Of a stretch of DNA of 64,000 nucleotides, positions 34,906-43,986 are shown piece after piece. The notes beneath the pieces are model-generated. The model was not told the origin of the DNA, made no database searches, and saw only the letters and a list, made by a program, of their open reading frames with translations. The DNA lies in assembly GCF_024505145.1 (NCBI RefSeq), contig NZ_JANIAA010000027.1, forward strand, positions 62,001-126,000, written 5' to 3'. This DNA is from Streptomyces rugosispiralis (GTDB taxonomy: Bacteria > Actinomycetota > Actinomycetes > Streptomycetales > Streptomycetaceae). The position numbers and the translations under genes were made by a program. How positions within the stretch are numbered: position 1 is the stretch's first letter; the number at the start of each line of letters is the position of its first letter.

Positions 34906-35340
34906 ATGATGGTTGCGGCAGGCTTTTCCTCGTTCGACACCATGGTCGACAAGGCCAACCATGTCCTGAAGGAGATCGAGCACGCCTATGGGTGGCCCAA
35001 GGAGCGCCGGAAGCAGTCGTACGCCGCTCTGCGCGAGGTCCTGCACCATCTCCGGGACCGGCTGTCGGTCGATGAGACCGTGCACTTCGGAGCGCAGCTT
35101 CCGACCTTGCTGCGCGGCGTCTACTACGACGGGTGGAAACCCGCGGAGACGCCCGTGAAATTGAACAGCGACGAATTCTTCCGGCAGGTCCGGCACGACT
35201 TTCCGTACGCGATCGAGGGCGACACCGAGCAACTGGTGCGCACGGTCCTGCATGTCCTCGAGCACCACATCAGCGAGGGCGAGTGGAAGGACCTCGAGGC
35301 GCGCATGCCCGCCTCGATGTCCGCGGTCATGCCCTCCTAG
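34906..35340 (+). CDS. DUF2267 protein
   Basis: A 144-residue helical protein with the DUF2267 signature: FDTMVDKANHVLKEIEHAYG, RRKQSYAALREVLHHLRDRL, LPTLLRGVYYDGWKP and the repeat-like second half FFRQVRHDFPYAIEGDTEQL. The biochemical role is not known; family members often lie beside Hsp20 and stress genes, as here. An ATG three bases downstream is an alternative start. An IS1182-like element has inserted directly after its TAG stop, at a CTAG. Confidence 0.88.
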   Translation: MMVAAGFSSFDTMVDKANHVLKEIEHAYGWPKERRKQSYAALREVLHHLRDRLSVDETVHFGAQLPTLLRGVYYDGWKPAETPVKLNSDEFFRQVRHDFPYAIEGDTEQLVRTVLHVLEHHISEGEWKDLEARMPASMSAVMPS

Positions 35341-35512
35341 CTAGGAGCGTGGGCCAGTAACGAGCGAGCGGCTCCGTTGCTGTGACCGGCGGATCGGTTG
35401 CGGCGGCTCTGTCCGGGCCTGTGGGGCTCTGGCGGGGCCGTGATGGCCGGGTGTCCGGCCAGGAAAGCTCGTCACGTAGCCGGGGGCCCGGCCGGTCAGC
35501 TGGCCAGGGCGG

Positions 35513-36730
35513 CTATTCGTGGGCGAGGCGGCCGGTGGCCATGAATGTATCGGTTCCGCAGGCGGGTTGGCGGTCCCTGGCGGCTTGGAGGTTGGTTTCG
35601 GAGCAGTACCCGGCGTCGACGAGGGCCTGCTTGGGGTGGGTGCCGGTGTTCGCCGCGGACTGCTGCTCCAGCATGGTGGTGTAGTTCAGCGCGTCGGAGG
35701 CGTTGGTCGTCACGTCGGCAGCGGTGATGACCTGGTGGGCCTCGTCGACGACGGCCTGGGCGTTGTAAGCCTGGATGTAGGCGCCGTCGCTGTTCTTCAT
35801 GATCCGTGAGTCGGGGTCGGTGAAGTTGGCCTGGGCCTTCGGCTTCGGGCGTGCCCGGTCGGCGGCCTGCTCGCCGGCGTCGGTGACGGCCTGCTCGTCG
35901 ATGGTGCCGGTGCGCTGCTGGCGGCGGCGTTCCTTGTCCTCGGCGTGGCGGCGCGCTTTTTCAGCGGCCTCGGACTCGATCTGGGCGCGGGCGGCCTGCA
36001 GTCTGGCCAGGCGCTTCTCGCGCCGGTCGAACTCGGCGGGCAGGTCGGCGTCCTTGCCGTCCGGGCCGAACCGGGCGTCCTCGGCTTCGTCGGTGGCCTC
36101 GGCGTCGACCAGCAAGGCGGCGGCCTTCGCCTCCAGGTGGGCGATCTCGGCCTCGATACGCTCTTCCTTGTCGACAAGGCGGCCGTAGCTCATCGCCTTG
36201 TGCTTGGAGGCGATTGGCCTCCAGCTTGGTGCCGTCCAGGCGACGCGGCCCATCTTGACCATGCCCAGTTTTTGGGCGAGGTGCGGGGACTGGGTGAACA
36301 GGTCAGCGAGCGCGTGAAGGTGGCGGCGGCGGAACCGGGCGATCGAGCGGAAGTCCGGGGCCTGGTCGGCGGCCAGGAACCGGAACGCCATGTCGTCGAC
36401 GCACGTGCGCTCGATCGCCCGGGAGGAGCGGATGCCGGTGGTGTAGCCGTAGATCAGCAGTCGCAGCATCAGCCGGGGGTCGTAGGGCGGAAAGCCTCGC
36501 TTTTCGGTGTAGTCGGCCAGCACCGGGGAGAGGCCGAGCACATCGTCGACCAGGTCCGCGACGAGCCGGGCGAGGTGGCCCTCGGACAGCCAGTCGTCCA
36601 GCGACGGCGGCAGCAGCAACACCTGGTGCGGGTCGAACGCCAGGAACCGCTTGTCCACCCCCGCCGTATATGCCCGAGTCCGCCCCGACTCAACCGACTC
36701 GACCTCGAACAGCCCCTCCTGATCACGCAT
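35513..36730 (-). pseudogene. IS1182-family transposase, truncated and active site scrambled
   Basis: From ATG 36730 the protein shows RFLAFDPHQVLLLPPSLDDW, YDPRLMLRLLIYGYTTGIRS, APDFRSIARFRRRH, a long charged coiled coil and SRIMKNSDGAYIQAYNAQAV with the second catalytic Asp region. Where VALDGTKLEANASK should be, the frame reads VAWTAPSWRPIASK, because of an inserted base near 36211 and a lost base near 36240, removing the first catalytic Asp. The C-terminal third with the catalytic Glu is absent after MATGRLAHE. It is not functional. Confidence 0.82.
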
Positions 36731-36781
36731 ACCGAGATCATCCCGCACGAATGACCACGATCTGAGCACGGGTTGCCGGCG

Positions 36782-37279
36782 TCAGCCGCCAGTTGGCATC
36801 ACCACGGTCCGGACGAACGCGGCAGCGCCCTCGCGCTCGTAGAAGCGGAGGGCGGCGTCGTTGCCAGCGAGCACGGAGATGTTCATGACCTTGACGCCAT
36901 GCTGCGCCAGATAGTCGCGGGCAGCCGATACGAGGCCCTGGCCGATGCCCGCGCCGCGGGCATCGGTATCGACCACGAGCGTCTCCAGGACACCGACCCG
37001 CTCGCCCCACTGCCATGAGCCCGGCGACTCAGCGACCCGGACCATCGCGTAGCCCAGCAGGCGATCCCCGCCGCCCGCGGTGAACGCCCGCGTAAGGGGC
37101 GACCGCAGCCACTCCACGTACAGCTCGCGCCGCACTCGCCAGGTGTCCTCAGGCGGGCGCATGGGCGCCACGGCCTCCAGGTGACTCCCGATCCGCCGGT
37201 GGTGGGCCTGCAATTGGAGCCAGAGCGGCCTCAGGCGGTCGATGTCGCGGGCGGCGAGGATGTCGATCACGGATTCCAT
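36782..37279 (-). CDS. GNAT-family N-acetyltransferase (IS passenger)
   Basis: A 165-residue GNAT enzyme from ATG 37279. The acetyl-CoA pyrophosphate loop is DTDARGAGIGQGLVSAAR and the C-terminal motif is NISVLAGNDAALRFYEREGA, followed by FVRTVVM. It lies wholly inside the IS1182-like inverted repeats. An upstream in-frame extension reads transposase-start sequence (VDMRFLAFDPLQVLQ), derived from the duplicated IS end, so the shorter start is preferred. Substrate unknown; such enzymes acetylate small molecules, drugs or protein N-termini. Confidence 0.85.
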   Translation of the reverse strand: MESVIDILAARDIDRLRPLWLQLQAHHRRIGSHLEAVAPMRPPEDTWRVRRELYVEWLRSPLTRAFTAGGGDRLLGYAMVRVAESPGSWQWGERVGVLETLVVDTDARGAGIGQGLVSAARDYLAQHGVKVMNISVLAGNDAALRFYEREGAAAFVRTVVMPTGG

Positions 37280-37472
37280 GGCACTCAGCCTAGAAGACTG
37301 CTGCAACACCTGGAGCGGATCGAACGCCAGGAACCGCATGTCCACGCCCGCCACACGGCCCCGCGGCCGACTCGACCTCGAACCGCCCATCCTCACCACT
37401 CATACCGAGATCATCCCGCATAAATGATCACGAACCGCTGCCGGGTTGCCCGTTACTGACCCACGCTCCTAG

Positions 37473-37808
37473 CCATGCTCGCGCACGCAACCCCGACGGC
37501 CACCGCGCACCAGGCCAGGGAAAAAAGGGGGGCGGAACCGGTGAGACGGTCGGGTCAACGACACCAGCGGCGTCTTCTGCATCTCGCACTGGCTGGTCGC
37601 CCAGAACCGGCTGCATCACTACTGCAAGGACCCGGGCGAGGTCTTCCGAGAGCCGTACGCGAGCCGCGTGGAGTCACTCTTCGACGGAAGGCCGTTGTGA
37701 ACCAGGGCGAGGTGGACCACTTCGGGTCCTTCACCGTGTCCGCACCGCAGGTGGCGCGTTGGTTCGATGCACTGGCCGGGCACTGATCGCTACGGTGACG
37801 GGCATGCA
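37473..37808 (+). other. Unassigned relic sequence
   Basis: About 335 bases without an intact gene. One frame reads GVFCISHWLVAQNRLHHYCK before stopping at 37700, and another short frame (37697-37786) reads VNQGEVDHFGSFTVSAPQVA; both look like protein remnants, but I do not recognise the families. Confidence 0.4.
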
Positions 37809-38834
37809 TCAGTAGCGTCTCTCCGTCGTGTCGGACGGCGACCGACGTGCGGACTGTAGTCGGCGGCCAGCCCAGACGAGCAGTGCCAGTACGCCCAGGA
37901 ACAGGGTGGCGTTGACGCTGTACTTCACGGGGTACGACACGGCGCCCAGCGGATCGATGGTGAACGAGAGGGCCGCGTTGACGGCGAGCGCCGTGCCGCC
38001 GACGGCCAAGATGTGGGGGTGACGCCAGCGAGCGCGCTTGGACCAGCGCAGCAGCAGACAACCACCCGCGGTCAGCACCAGCATGTCCAGCGCGACTCCC
38101 GGCCACGTCACGGGCATCAGGTGATGGGCGGTCAGGACCATGGCGGTACCGCAGCCAACCAGCCACAAGGGTGGTATCCGGCCGGGCGTGCGCGCCCCTC
38201 GTGGCGGTATCGCGAAGGCGGCTAGAGCCAGGGAGAGAGCGAGGGCGGCTGTGGTCGCGAGTTGGGCGCGGCCAGCCGTGAAGTTTTTGGTCTGGTCATA
38301 GTTGACCAGTGTGGCGGCAGCCAGGTAGAGAGCGACCATTGTGATCACGCCGCCCTTTCGCAGCCACGGCCGGTCGGCGAGCTGCGGGGCGCAGGACTCG
38401 ACGACGGCGATCGGTGCGGCGAAGCTCCAGATCACGTGGCCTATGACGAAGTTCGTCACATAGTGGGCGCTGACGCCGGTACCGGAGATGAGAGTGGGCA
38501 GGCGATCCTGGTCCCAGACGGGATTACCCGTGACGTGCGGATTGAACAGGCTCTGGTCGATCAGTCCGGCCTCGATCAGGCCGAACGCGGCGCTCAGCAG
38601 CAGGACAGTCGGCCAGCCGCGCCGGGCCCGAAGGGACGCCTCTCGGATCAACACGGCCACCGTGCCGTAGAGCGGGGCAAGGACGAGCAGACCGGCCAGC
38701 AGCTGCACTGGCTGGCCGGTGGTCTGGTCGTAGCCGATGAGGTACTCAGCGCTGATCGGCGACAGGAGCAGCAAGCCCATGGCCGGAACGAGCCTGCGCC
38801 GTGACGGATATGTGGTGACGGTGCCGCTGTCCAT
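37809..38834 (-). CDS. Polytopic membrane protein
   Basis: A 341-residue protein with about nine or ten hydrophobic segments from ATG 38834. It begins with a short basic tail (YPSRRRLVPAM) and ends with a basic C-terminus (RRLQSARRSPSDTTERRY), suggesting both ends face the cytosol. Loops carry NPHVTGNPVWDQD and NYDQTKNF. No transporter or enzyme motif was recognised. It is divergent from a TetR gene with a strong palindromic operator between them, so it is probably TetR-controlled, perhaps in efflux or lipid modification. Confidence 0.78.
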   Translation of the reverse strand: MDSGTVTTYPSRRRLVPAMGLLLLSPISAEYLIGYDQTTGQPVQLLAGLLVLAPLYGTVAVLIREASLRARRGWPTVLLLSAAFGLIEAGLIDQSLFNPHVTGNPVWDQDRLPTLISGTGVSAHYVTNFVIGHVIWSFAAPIAVVESCAPQLADRPWLRKGGVITMVALYLAAATLVNYDQTKNFTAGRAQLATTAALALSLALAAFAIPPRGARTPGRIPPLWLVGCGTAMVLTAHHLMPVTWPGVALDMLVLTAGGCLLLRWSKRARWRHPHILAVGGTALAVNAALSFTIDPLGAVSYPVKYSVNATLFLGVLALLVWAGRRLQSARRSPSDTTERRY

Positions 38835-38882
38835 GCCGGTCCTTCTCCGAGCGGTCGAAGCGGGGGTTCTCTCCAGGGTCAG

Positions 38883-38906
38883 TATAAACCGAGTGCTCGG
38901 TCTATA
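38883..38906. promoter_or_regulatory. TetR operator palindrome
   Basis: TATAAACCGAG and CTCGGTCTATA form a 24-base palindrome with a TG centre and one mismatch per arm. The ACCGAG/CTCGGT core is a common TetR-type operator. It lies 49 bases upstream of the membrane protein start and 63 bases upstream of the TetR start, in the right place to repress both. Confidence 0.75.
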
Positions 38907-38968
38907 AATGGCCTGAGAAGATGAAGATGATGGGACGGCGTCGACCGAGGGTGTGGGTAGGAGGCAGC

Positions 38969-39679
38969 ATGGTGAGGAAGCTCGACCCGGCCAAGCACCA
39001 GGCACGGCGGCAGCACATCGTGAACGCGGCGGCGGAACTGTTCGCCGTCAAGGGCTTCGACCGGACCACCACGGCCGAGATCTGCAAGGCGGCTGGCATC
39101 AGCGCGGGCAACCTGTTTCACTACTTTTCCAACAAGCGAGCGATCTTCTTGGCCGTCCTCGAGGAGGACGAGGAGAGGGCAGAAGGTTTGGCCCGGGCGC
39201 GCACGAGTGACGATCCGTGGGCAGCTCTTCTGGAGGTTGTGGACCTTCTCGCCGCGCCCGCGGCGGAGCCTTCGGCACCGCGCCTTGTCATGGAGGCGAT
39301 GGTCCAGGCGCACCATGACCCGGAGCTCAGCGCGCGGCTGAGTCGGGACAACGACGAGGAGCACGCTGTCATCGCGGCGCTGATCGCGGAGGCCGCCGCC
39401 GACGGCCAGATCGACCCTGGCCTGAAGCCCGACGATACCGCGTCGTGGGTCCTGGCACTGATCGCTTCGCTCTACACAAGCGCTGCCACCGACCCAGCGT
39501 TTGCGCCGACCGAGCAACTGCCGACCCTCAAGCTGATCCTTCACCGATTCCTGCGCGCCGACAGCCCCAGCGCGGGCAACATGCCCCGACTCGGCGTTGA
39601 GCGGATCGGACCAACGACCCGCCAACGCGAAGACGCCCCGGCAGAGCCGATGACGCCCGCCGCACGACCGCAGCGCTGA
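38969..39679 (+). CDS. TetR-family regulator
   Basis: A 236-residue regulator from ATG 38969, preceded by GGAGG. Helix-turn-helix: HIVNAAAELFAVKGFDRTTT, EICKAAGISAGNLFHYFSNK. The C-terminal ligand domain is of the BetI/AcrR-like type, with a Pro/Arg-rich tail. It is divergent from the membrane protein gene; the palindrome at 38883-38906 is its likely operator. Confidence 0.92.
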   Translation: MVRKLDPAKHQARRQHIVNAAAELFAVKGFDRTTTAEICKAAGISAGNLFHYFSNKRAIFLAVLEEDEERAEGLARARTSDDPWAALLEVVDLLAAPAAEPSAPRLVMEAMVQAHHDPELSARLSRDNDEEHAVIAALIAEAAADGQIDPGLKPDDTASWVLALIASLYTSAATDPAFAPTEQLPTLKLILHRFLRADSPSAGNMPRLGVERIGPTTRQREDAPAEPMTPAARPQR

Positions 39680-39743
39680 TTCTTTATTGCCGTACAGCGG
39701 ATGACCTGGGGCTTTGCGATCGCCCGAGTATGGACATGATCAC

Positions 39744-39915
39744 TGATCGTGGGCCTGCGACTGCTTTATCTGACCTTCTGCCGACTGCTGGGCTGCTTCC
39801 TCTTGCTGGGCCGACCGACCGCCGCGAGCAACGCTGAGATCCTCGCTCTCCGCCACGAGGTCGCGGTCGTGCGTCGGCAGATCGACCGTGCGCTTGCCGA
39901 ATACCTCATTCGTGC
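39744..39915 (+). pseudogene. Integrase-type transposase N-terminal relic
   Basis: The frame reads LRLLYLTFCRLLGCFLLLGR followed by NAEILALRHEVAVVRRQIDR, the usual first 50 residues of an IS3/IS481-like integrase-core protein in actinomycetes. It is cut off by unrelated sequence at about 39900. A similar relic lies at 60053. Confidence 0.7.
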
Positions 39916-39918
39916 AGG

Positions 39919-40184
39919 TCACGCGGCGTGTTTGTATGCGTGGAGGATGCGGCCAAGGCGGTCGTGGCGTCGTATGCCGAGGTGGCTTAGCTTGTCGGGA
40001 TCGTCGATCGGTGTGGGGGAGTGGGTGTAGCGGTCGGGCGTTCGCGATGCCCTGGTGCGGTCGGTGAGAGTAGCCTGGATGCCGCCGAAGATGACCTCGA
40101 TCCCCACGTCTTTGAGGACGCCATCGAACAGTCCGGGGAACTTCGCATCCCTGTCCCTGATCATGAACCAGGCCCGGCAGCCGT
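39919..40184 (-). pseudogene. Integrase-core transposase C-terminal relic
   Basis: Minus-strand frame WFMIRDRDAKFPGLFDGVLK carries the second catalytic Asp region of an rve-type integrase, then jumps to a terminal HDRLGRILHAYKHAA motif with the middle missing. It is inverted relative to the N-terminal relic at 39744, so the two are probably not the ends of one simple copy. Confidence 0.65.
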
Positions 40185-40528
40185 CGCCAGGAGGGCGTCG
40201 GCTCGGGAACGCAGGAGGTCGGCCCATGTGCTGGAGTTCCGGCCGGGCGCCGGATCGACGTCGGCATCCCCGGGTCGCTGGGGCAGCGACGGACGCATGA
40301 GCAGCCGCGCACGCCGCGGAACCGGCAACGGCAGCCGGTGCAGCCACGCCGCCAGGAGCGCACGATCGCCCGGAGCAGACCGTACCAGCCGCAGCAGCCC
40401 GGTCGATCATCACGACGCGTGAACCACCGACTACGCGAGAGCGCCTACCCGAGCGGCGAGGCCGGACGTCCGCCGGTCCCGATACAGGCTTCCGGCCAGG
40501 GCGGATGGCACTCTCGGCAAGCACAGCG

Positions 40529-40769
40529 GTGAAGAACCTATTCGACCCGGACAACCCGCTCACAACCTCGGCGTTGCTCGTCGGCTGCTGCGGCCTCGCC
40601 GGGAACTTCGGCATGGAACGCGGCCACTTCGAGGTTTCCGTGGCCGTTGCGTAACGCGCTCCTGCCCGCGTTGCGCGAACACCCTGGCGCCGTCCTGCTC
40701 GCCGACGGCTTCTCCTGCCGCGCCCAAGCCGACCAGCTGGCCGGAGTCGGCGGCGTGCACCTGACGTAG
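40529..40769 (+). pseudogene. FAD-linked oxidase/Fe-S oxidoreductase C-terminal relic
   Basis: The frame DPDNPLTTSALLVGCCGLAG, NFGMERGHFEVSVAVA matches the Fe-S C-terminal domain of GlcD-type FAD oxidases. A TAA and a frame change near 40650 interrupt it; ALLPALREHPGAVLLADGFS, CRAQADQ follow in the next register, the typical end of such proteins. Nothing upstream supports an intact gene. Confidence 0.7.
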
Positions 40770-41148
40770 CTGCTCCGGAAACGCTGAAGACACGGTAAGC
40801 CTTTTCTATCTTCGGTCTGAGCTGGGGTGATGCAGACAGAGCACGGCCTGGACGGGGTTCGTGATGCGGGTGATTGCGAGCGGTTGACCGTCTGCTACGC
40901 CGCCAGCTTGCCGGACCAGGCGCAACTGCGCGCAACGTCCACATCGGGCCACGGAAGGCCTGCCCGGGGGTTGACATGGCGGAAACGCTACTTCCATGAT
41001 TTGCGTCACTGCTCCACAGAAATCCACTGTTCCGGTCACATTCCCTCGTCGCCAAGGCTCATGGGGCCTCAACGAGTCGCCGTCAGGTCCCGCCAACAGC
41101 GGGGGAAGCGCGTGAGCGGGAGGGGCGCATCGGACGACGAGGAGAACC
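40770..41148. other. Intergenic region upstream of MFS/kinase/M81 operon
   Basis: About 380 bases with no gene recognised. It must contain the operon promoter. TTGACA at 40971-40976 with CATGAT at 40995-41000 (18-base spacing) is a candidate. Confidence 0.45.
40971..41000 (+). promoter_or_regulatory. Candidate promoter of MFS/kinase/M81 operon
   Basis: A consensus TTGACA hexamer is followed after 18 bases by CATGAT, a weak -10. It is about 150 bases upstream of the MFS start. Spacing is slightly long and the -10 imperfect, so this is tentative. Confidence 0.3.
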
Positions 41149-42423
41149 ATGGTCTGGCGATTTCAACCCGGGAAGTACAGCGCTCTCGCGGGGTGCTCCC
41201 TGATGCTGACATTGGTCTACATGTCGCTGACCTCGTGGTCCGTAGCCGTGAACGAACTTGCCGACAACTTCGGGCTTTCAACGGTGACGGTCCAGCTCGG
41301 ATCCTCCGCACTGATCGCCGGCTACGCGATCGGCGGCTTCGTTCAGGGGCGGTTGCTGGCCAGGTTCGGCTGGCGCAGGGTCTTCACCTGGGTGATTCTC
41401 GCATTCCTGCTGGCCTCGGCCTTGATCCCCGTTGCGGACAACTATGCGCTCATCCTGATTCTGCGCTTCGTACAGGGCTGGGGGTGCATGGTCACGGTGA
41501 CCAGCGCCATCGTCAGTTCCTGGTTCCCCATGCGTGAGCGCGGCCTGGCGCTCGGCGTGCTCCTGGGCACCATCGGATTGGGCTCGGCCTTCGGCGGGTA
41601 TGTCGCCGGTCTGCTCAACCCGGTGATCGGCTGGCAGAACACCTTCTGGACCATCACTGCGGTCACGGTTGTCGGAGCGATCGGCTTCTACGTGCTCGTA
41701 CGGCAGGCACCTCCGCTGGCTGAGGAGTCCGTGCAGGAGACAAACGCCGATTCGCCTTCATCGCTTCAGGCGGACCCGCACAGTACGGAAAGTTCATCGG
41801 TTTACCGCCAGCCCGCCCTGTGGATCCTCGGTGTGATCACGCTGTGCTGCTTCTTCAACGTCTACGGCATGTACGCCTACCTGGCCCAGTACCTGTTCAC
41901 CCTCCACTACTCGTCGGCGGCGGTCGGCCTGGCGGTTTTCCTCAACGGCTTCGTCGCCGTCGTCTCCACTCCGGTGGGCGGCTGGATCTCCGACCGCCTC
42001 GTCGTGCGCATGGGAGCGCTGCGGGGGCGTACCTTCACCAACGCCTGGCCCGCGCTGGCTGTCGCTGCCGTGGGCTGCACCCTGCTGCCCCACCTCGCTC
42101 CCCTCGGTCTGGGCTTCACGATCGGCGTAGTGATCGTCGCCGGCTGGGGTGGGCCGGCCACCAACGGTCCAGGGCTGTCGCTGCCCTCCGATCTGTTCGG
42201 TAGCGCGGCCGCAGGGCCCGGGGTCGGTCTGGTGCTTCTGATCGCCGGGGCCGGCGGCATCATCGCGCCGATCTTCGTACCTCTTCTGGCCCAGGCCACC
42301 AGCTGGACCGTCGGCTGGTACGTCACTGCCGGAGCTGCGGTGATCGGCCTGCTGCTCAACCTCGTCCTCGGACGACAGCGCGCCAGGACCGCGTCCCCCG
42401 CAGTCACGTCCGCCGTTTCCTGA
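41149..42423 (+). CDS. MFS transporter
   Basis: A 424-residue protein with about 12 membrane segments. The loop-2 motif appears as GRLLARFGWRRVFTW and the loop-8 counterpart as GGWISDRLVVRMGALRGR, with a hydrophilic central loop (about 190-220). It starts the operon followed 12 bases later by an FGGY kinase and then an M81 metallopeptidase, so it probably imports the substrate that the kinase phosphorylates. Substrate specificity cannot be inferred; proteins of this branch often transport organic acids or sugar acids. Confidence 0.9.
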   Translation: MVWRFQPGKYSALAGCSLMLTLVYMSLTSWSVAVNELADNFGLSTVTVQLGSSALIAGYAIGGFVQGRLLARFGWRRVFTWVILAFLLASALIPVADNYALILILRFVQGWGCMVTVTSAIVSSWFPMRERGLALGVLLGTIGLGSAFGGYVAGLLNPVIGWQNTFWTITAVTVVGAIGFYVLVRQAPPLAEESVQETNADSPSSLQADPHSTESSSVYRQPALWILGVITLCCFFNVYGMYAYLAQYLFTLHYSSAAVGLAVFLNGFVAVVSTPVGGWISDRLVVRMGALRGRTFTNAWPALAVAAVGCTLLPHLAPLGLGFTIGVVIVAGWGGPATNGPGLSLPSDLFGSAAAGPGVGLVLLIAGAGGIIAPIFVPLLAQATSWTVGWYVTAGAAVIGLLLNLVLGRQRARTASPAVTSAVS

Positions 42424-42435
42424 CTGGAGGCAGTA

Positions 42436-43938
42436 ATGAGCAACCAACCCGACTACGTGATGGCGTACGACTGCGGAACGACCTCACTCAAGGCAGGGGT
42501 CTTCGACAGCTCCGGCAGGATCATCGCCGAGGCCAACGAGACCTACCCCCTCCATCAGCCTCACCCCGGCTGGGCCGAACAGGACCCCGACGTACTCTGG
42601 GAGGCTGTCTGCCGAGCCGGCAAGCGGGTACTGGCTGCCTCACAGATCGACCCGCGGGCCATCGCCGCAGCCGTGTTCGTCGCTCCGTGGAAGAACATCA
42701 TACCGGTCACGGCCGATGGCGACGTGCTACGACGTAGCATGATCTGGCTTGACTCACGAGCGATCGAGCAGGCCGAGCGACTCAACCAGAACGCCGGCTT
42801 TTTCGTCGGCACCGGTCAGGAATACTGGCCGCGGCTGATGTGGCTCAAGGAGAACGAGCCCGAGGTATGGGATCGCGCCGACATGATCATGGGTCTCAAC
42901 ACCTACTTCAAATGGCGCGCGACGGGCGAGTTCGTCACAGAACCCTCCGACGACTTCATCAGCTCCGGTAAAGAGGCGGTACAGCGCCAATTCAGCACCA
43001 TCCTGGCGTCTGCGGGCCTTCTCCAGGATCTGGCCAAATTTCCAGTGTGTCGCCCGGCGACCGAGATGGTCGGCACCATCACCGGGACGGCCGCCACTGA
43101 GCTCGGCCTCGCCGAAGGAACCCCGGTTTTCGGCGGGTTCGGTGATCTTCCAGCCATCACCGTCGGTATCGGCCGGGCCCGGCTCGGCGACCTCCACATA
43201 TACCTCGGTACTTCGTCTTGGCTGGTCAACATCGTCGCTGACCGATTCGCCTCCGAGGCGACCTTGCACTTCGCCTTCGACAATTCCGTCGATGGCGCGG
43301 GCTTCGTCATCCAGACCGGCTGCCTCGCCTACGACTGGGCAGTCGCCCAGCTGTACCACGCAGAGAGACAGGAACTGGGCGGAAAAATCGCCGACTTGGT
43401 CAACAAGGAGGTCGAAGAGATCCCAGCCGGCTCAGAGCGGCTCCTCGCCACGCACTGGCTCAACGGAGAGCTTCCCCCGCTGGCCAAGAACGCGACGGGC
43501 CTCTTTCTCAACCTCACCACGTCTCACGACCGGCGCCACATGGTGCGCGCCGTCATGGAGAGTGTCTGCTACACACACCGGATGAACCTCGAGCGCTATC
43601 TGCGAACCACCGGTGCTGAACGCCCGGACGCCATTCGTGTGGTCGGCGGCGGAGCGAACAGCGACCCTTGGATGCAGATGCTCGCTGACATCCTCCAGAT
43701 ACGCATCGAGGTTCCGGAAGCCCCTCGTTACACCGGTGTCATGGGCGCCTTCTACTGCGCCCAAGTCGGCCTGGGAAATCTCGAAGATTATGCAGCCGTC
43801 AGCGATGTGGTGCGCGTGCAGCGGGCCTTTCTTCCCAACCCGGACCACCGCGCAGTCTATGACCGTCTCTACTCGGTCTACCTGCGGCTCCTACCAGCCT
43901 TGGGCAATCTCTACGACGACCTCAACGGCCGGTACTGA
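42436..43938 (+). CDS. FGGY-family carbohydrate kinase
   Basis: A complete 500-residue kinase. The N-terminal ATPase-fold motif is AYDCGTTSLKAGVFDSSGRI, the substrate-site region includes WLDSRAIEQAERL, and the C-terminal FGGY signature region contains VCYTHRMNLERYLRTTGAE and IRVVGGGANSDPWMQMLADI. GGAGG precedes ATG 42436. It phosphorylates a sugar or polyol, xylulokinase-like in overall layout. It sits between an importer and an M81 metallopeptidase. It is unrelated in detail to the decayed FGGY gene at 6360. Confidence 0.92.
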   Translation: MSNQPDYVMAYDCGTTSLKAGVFDSSGRIIAEANETYPLHQPHPGWAEQDPDVLWEAVCRAGKRVLAASQIDPRAIAAAVFVAPWKNIIPVTADGDVLRRSMIWLDSRAIEQAERLNQNAGFFVGTGQEYWPRLMWLKENEPEVWDRADMIMGLNTYFKWRATGEFVTEPSDDFISSGKEAVQRQFSTILASAGLLQDLAKFPVCRPATEMVGTITGTAATELGLAEGTPVFGGFGDLPAITVGIGRARLGDLHIYLGTSSWLVNIVADRFASEATLHFAFDNSVDGAGFVIQTGCLAYDWAVAQLYHAERQELGGKIADLVNKEVEEIPAGSERLLATHWLNGELPPLAKNATGLFLNLTTSHDRRHMVRAVMESVCYTHRMNLERYLRTTGAERPDAIRVVGGGANSDPWMQMLADILQIRIEVPEAPRYTGVMGAFYCAQVGLGNLEDYAAVSDVVRVQRAFLPNPDHRAVYDRLYSVYLRLLPALGNLYDDLNGRY

Positions 43939-43986
43939 CATACCGCCCAGATCCCCGACAACCAGCCGCCGCAACACCAGAAGGGA

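Larger units (their letters stand above)
35345..37468 (-). mobile_element. IS1182-like element carrying a GNAT gene
   Basis: Terminal inverted repeats GAGCGTGGGCCAGTAACGA (from 35345) and GAGCGTGGGTCAGTAACGG (minus strand from 37468) bound 2124 bases. CTAG flanks both sides (35341-35344 and 37469-37472), consistent with a 4-base target duplication. Inside are a C-terminally truncated transposase, a GNAT acetyltransferase gene, and a second partial copy (about 37310-37440) of the transposase 5' end. The passenger gene thus sits between two copies of the transposase start region, still within one pair of ends. Confidence 0.8.

Noticed and set aside
37809..38834. Considered a drug efflux pump annotation for the membrane protein
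   Set aside because: No MFS, SMR, MATE or ABC motif can be seen; only the TetR context supports it.
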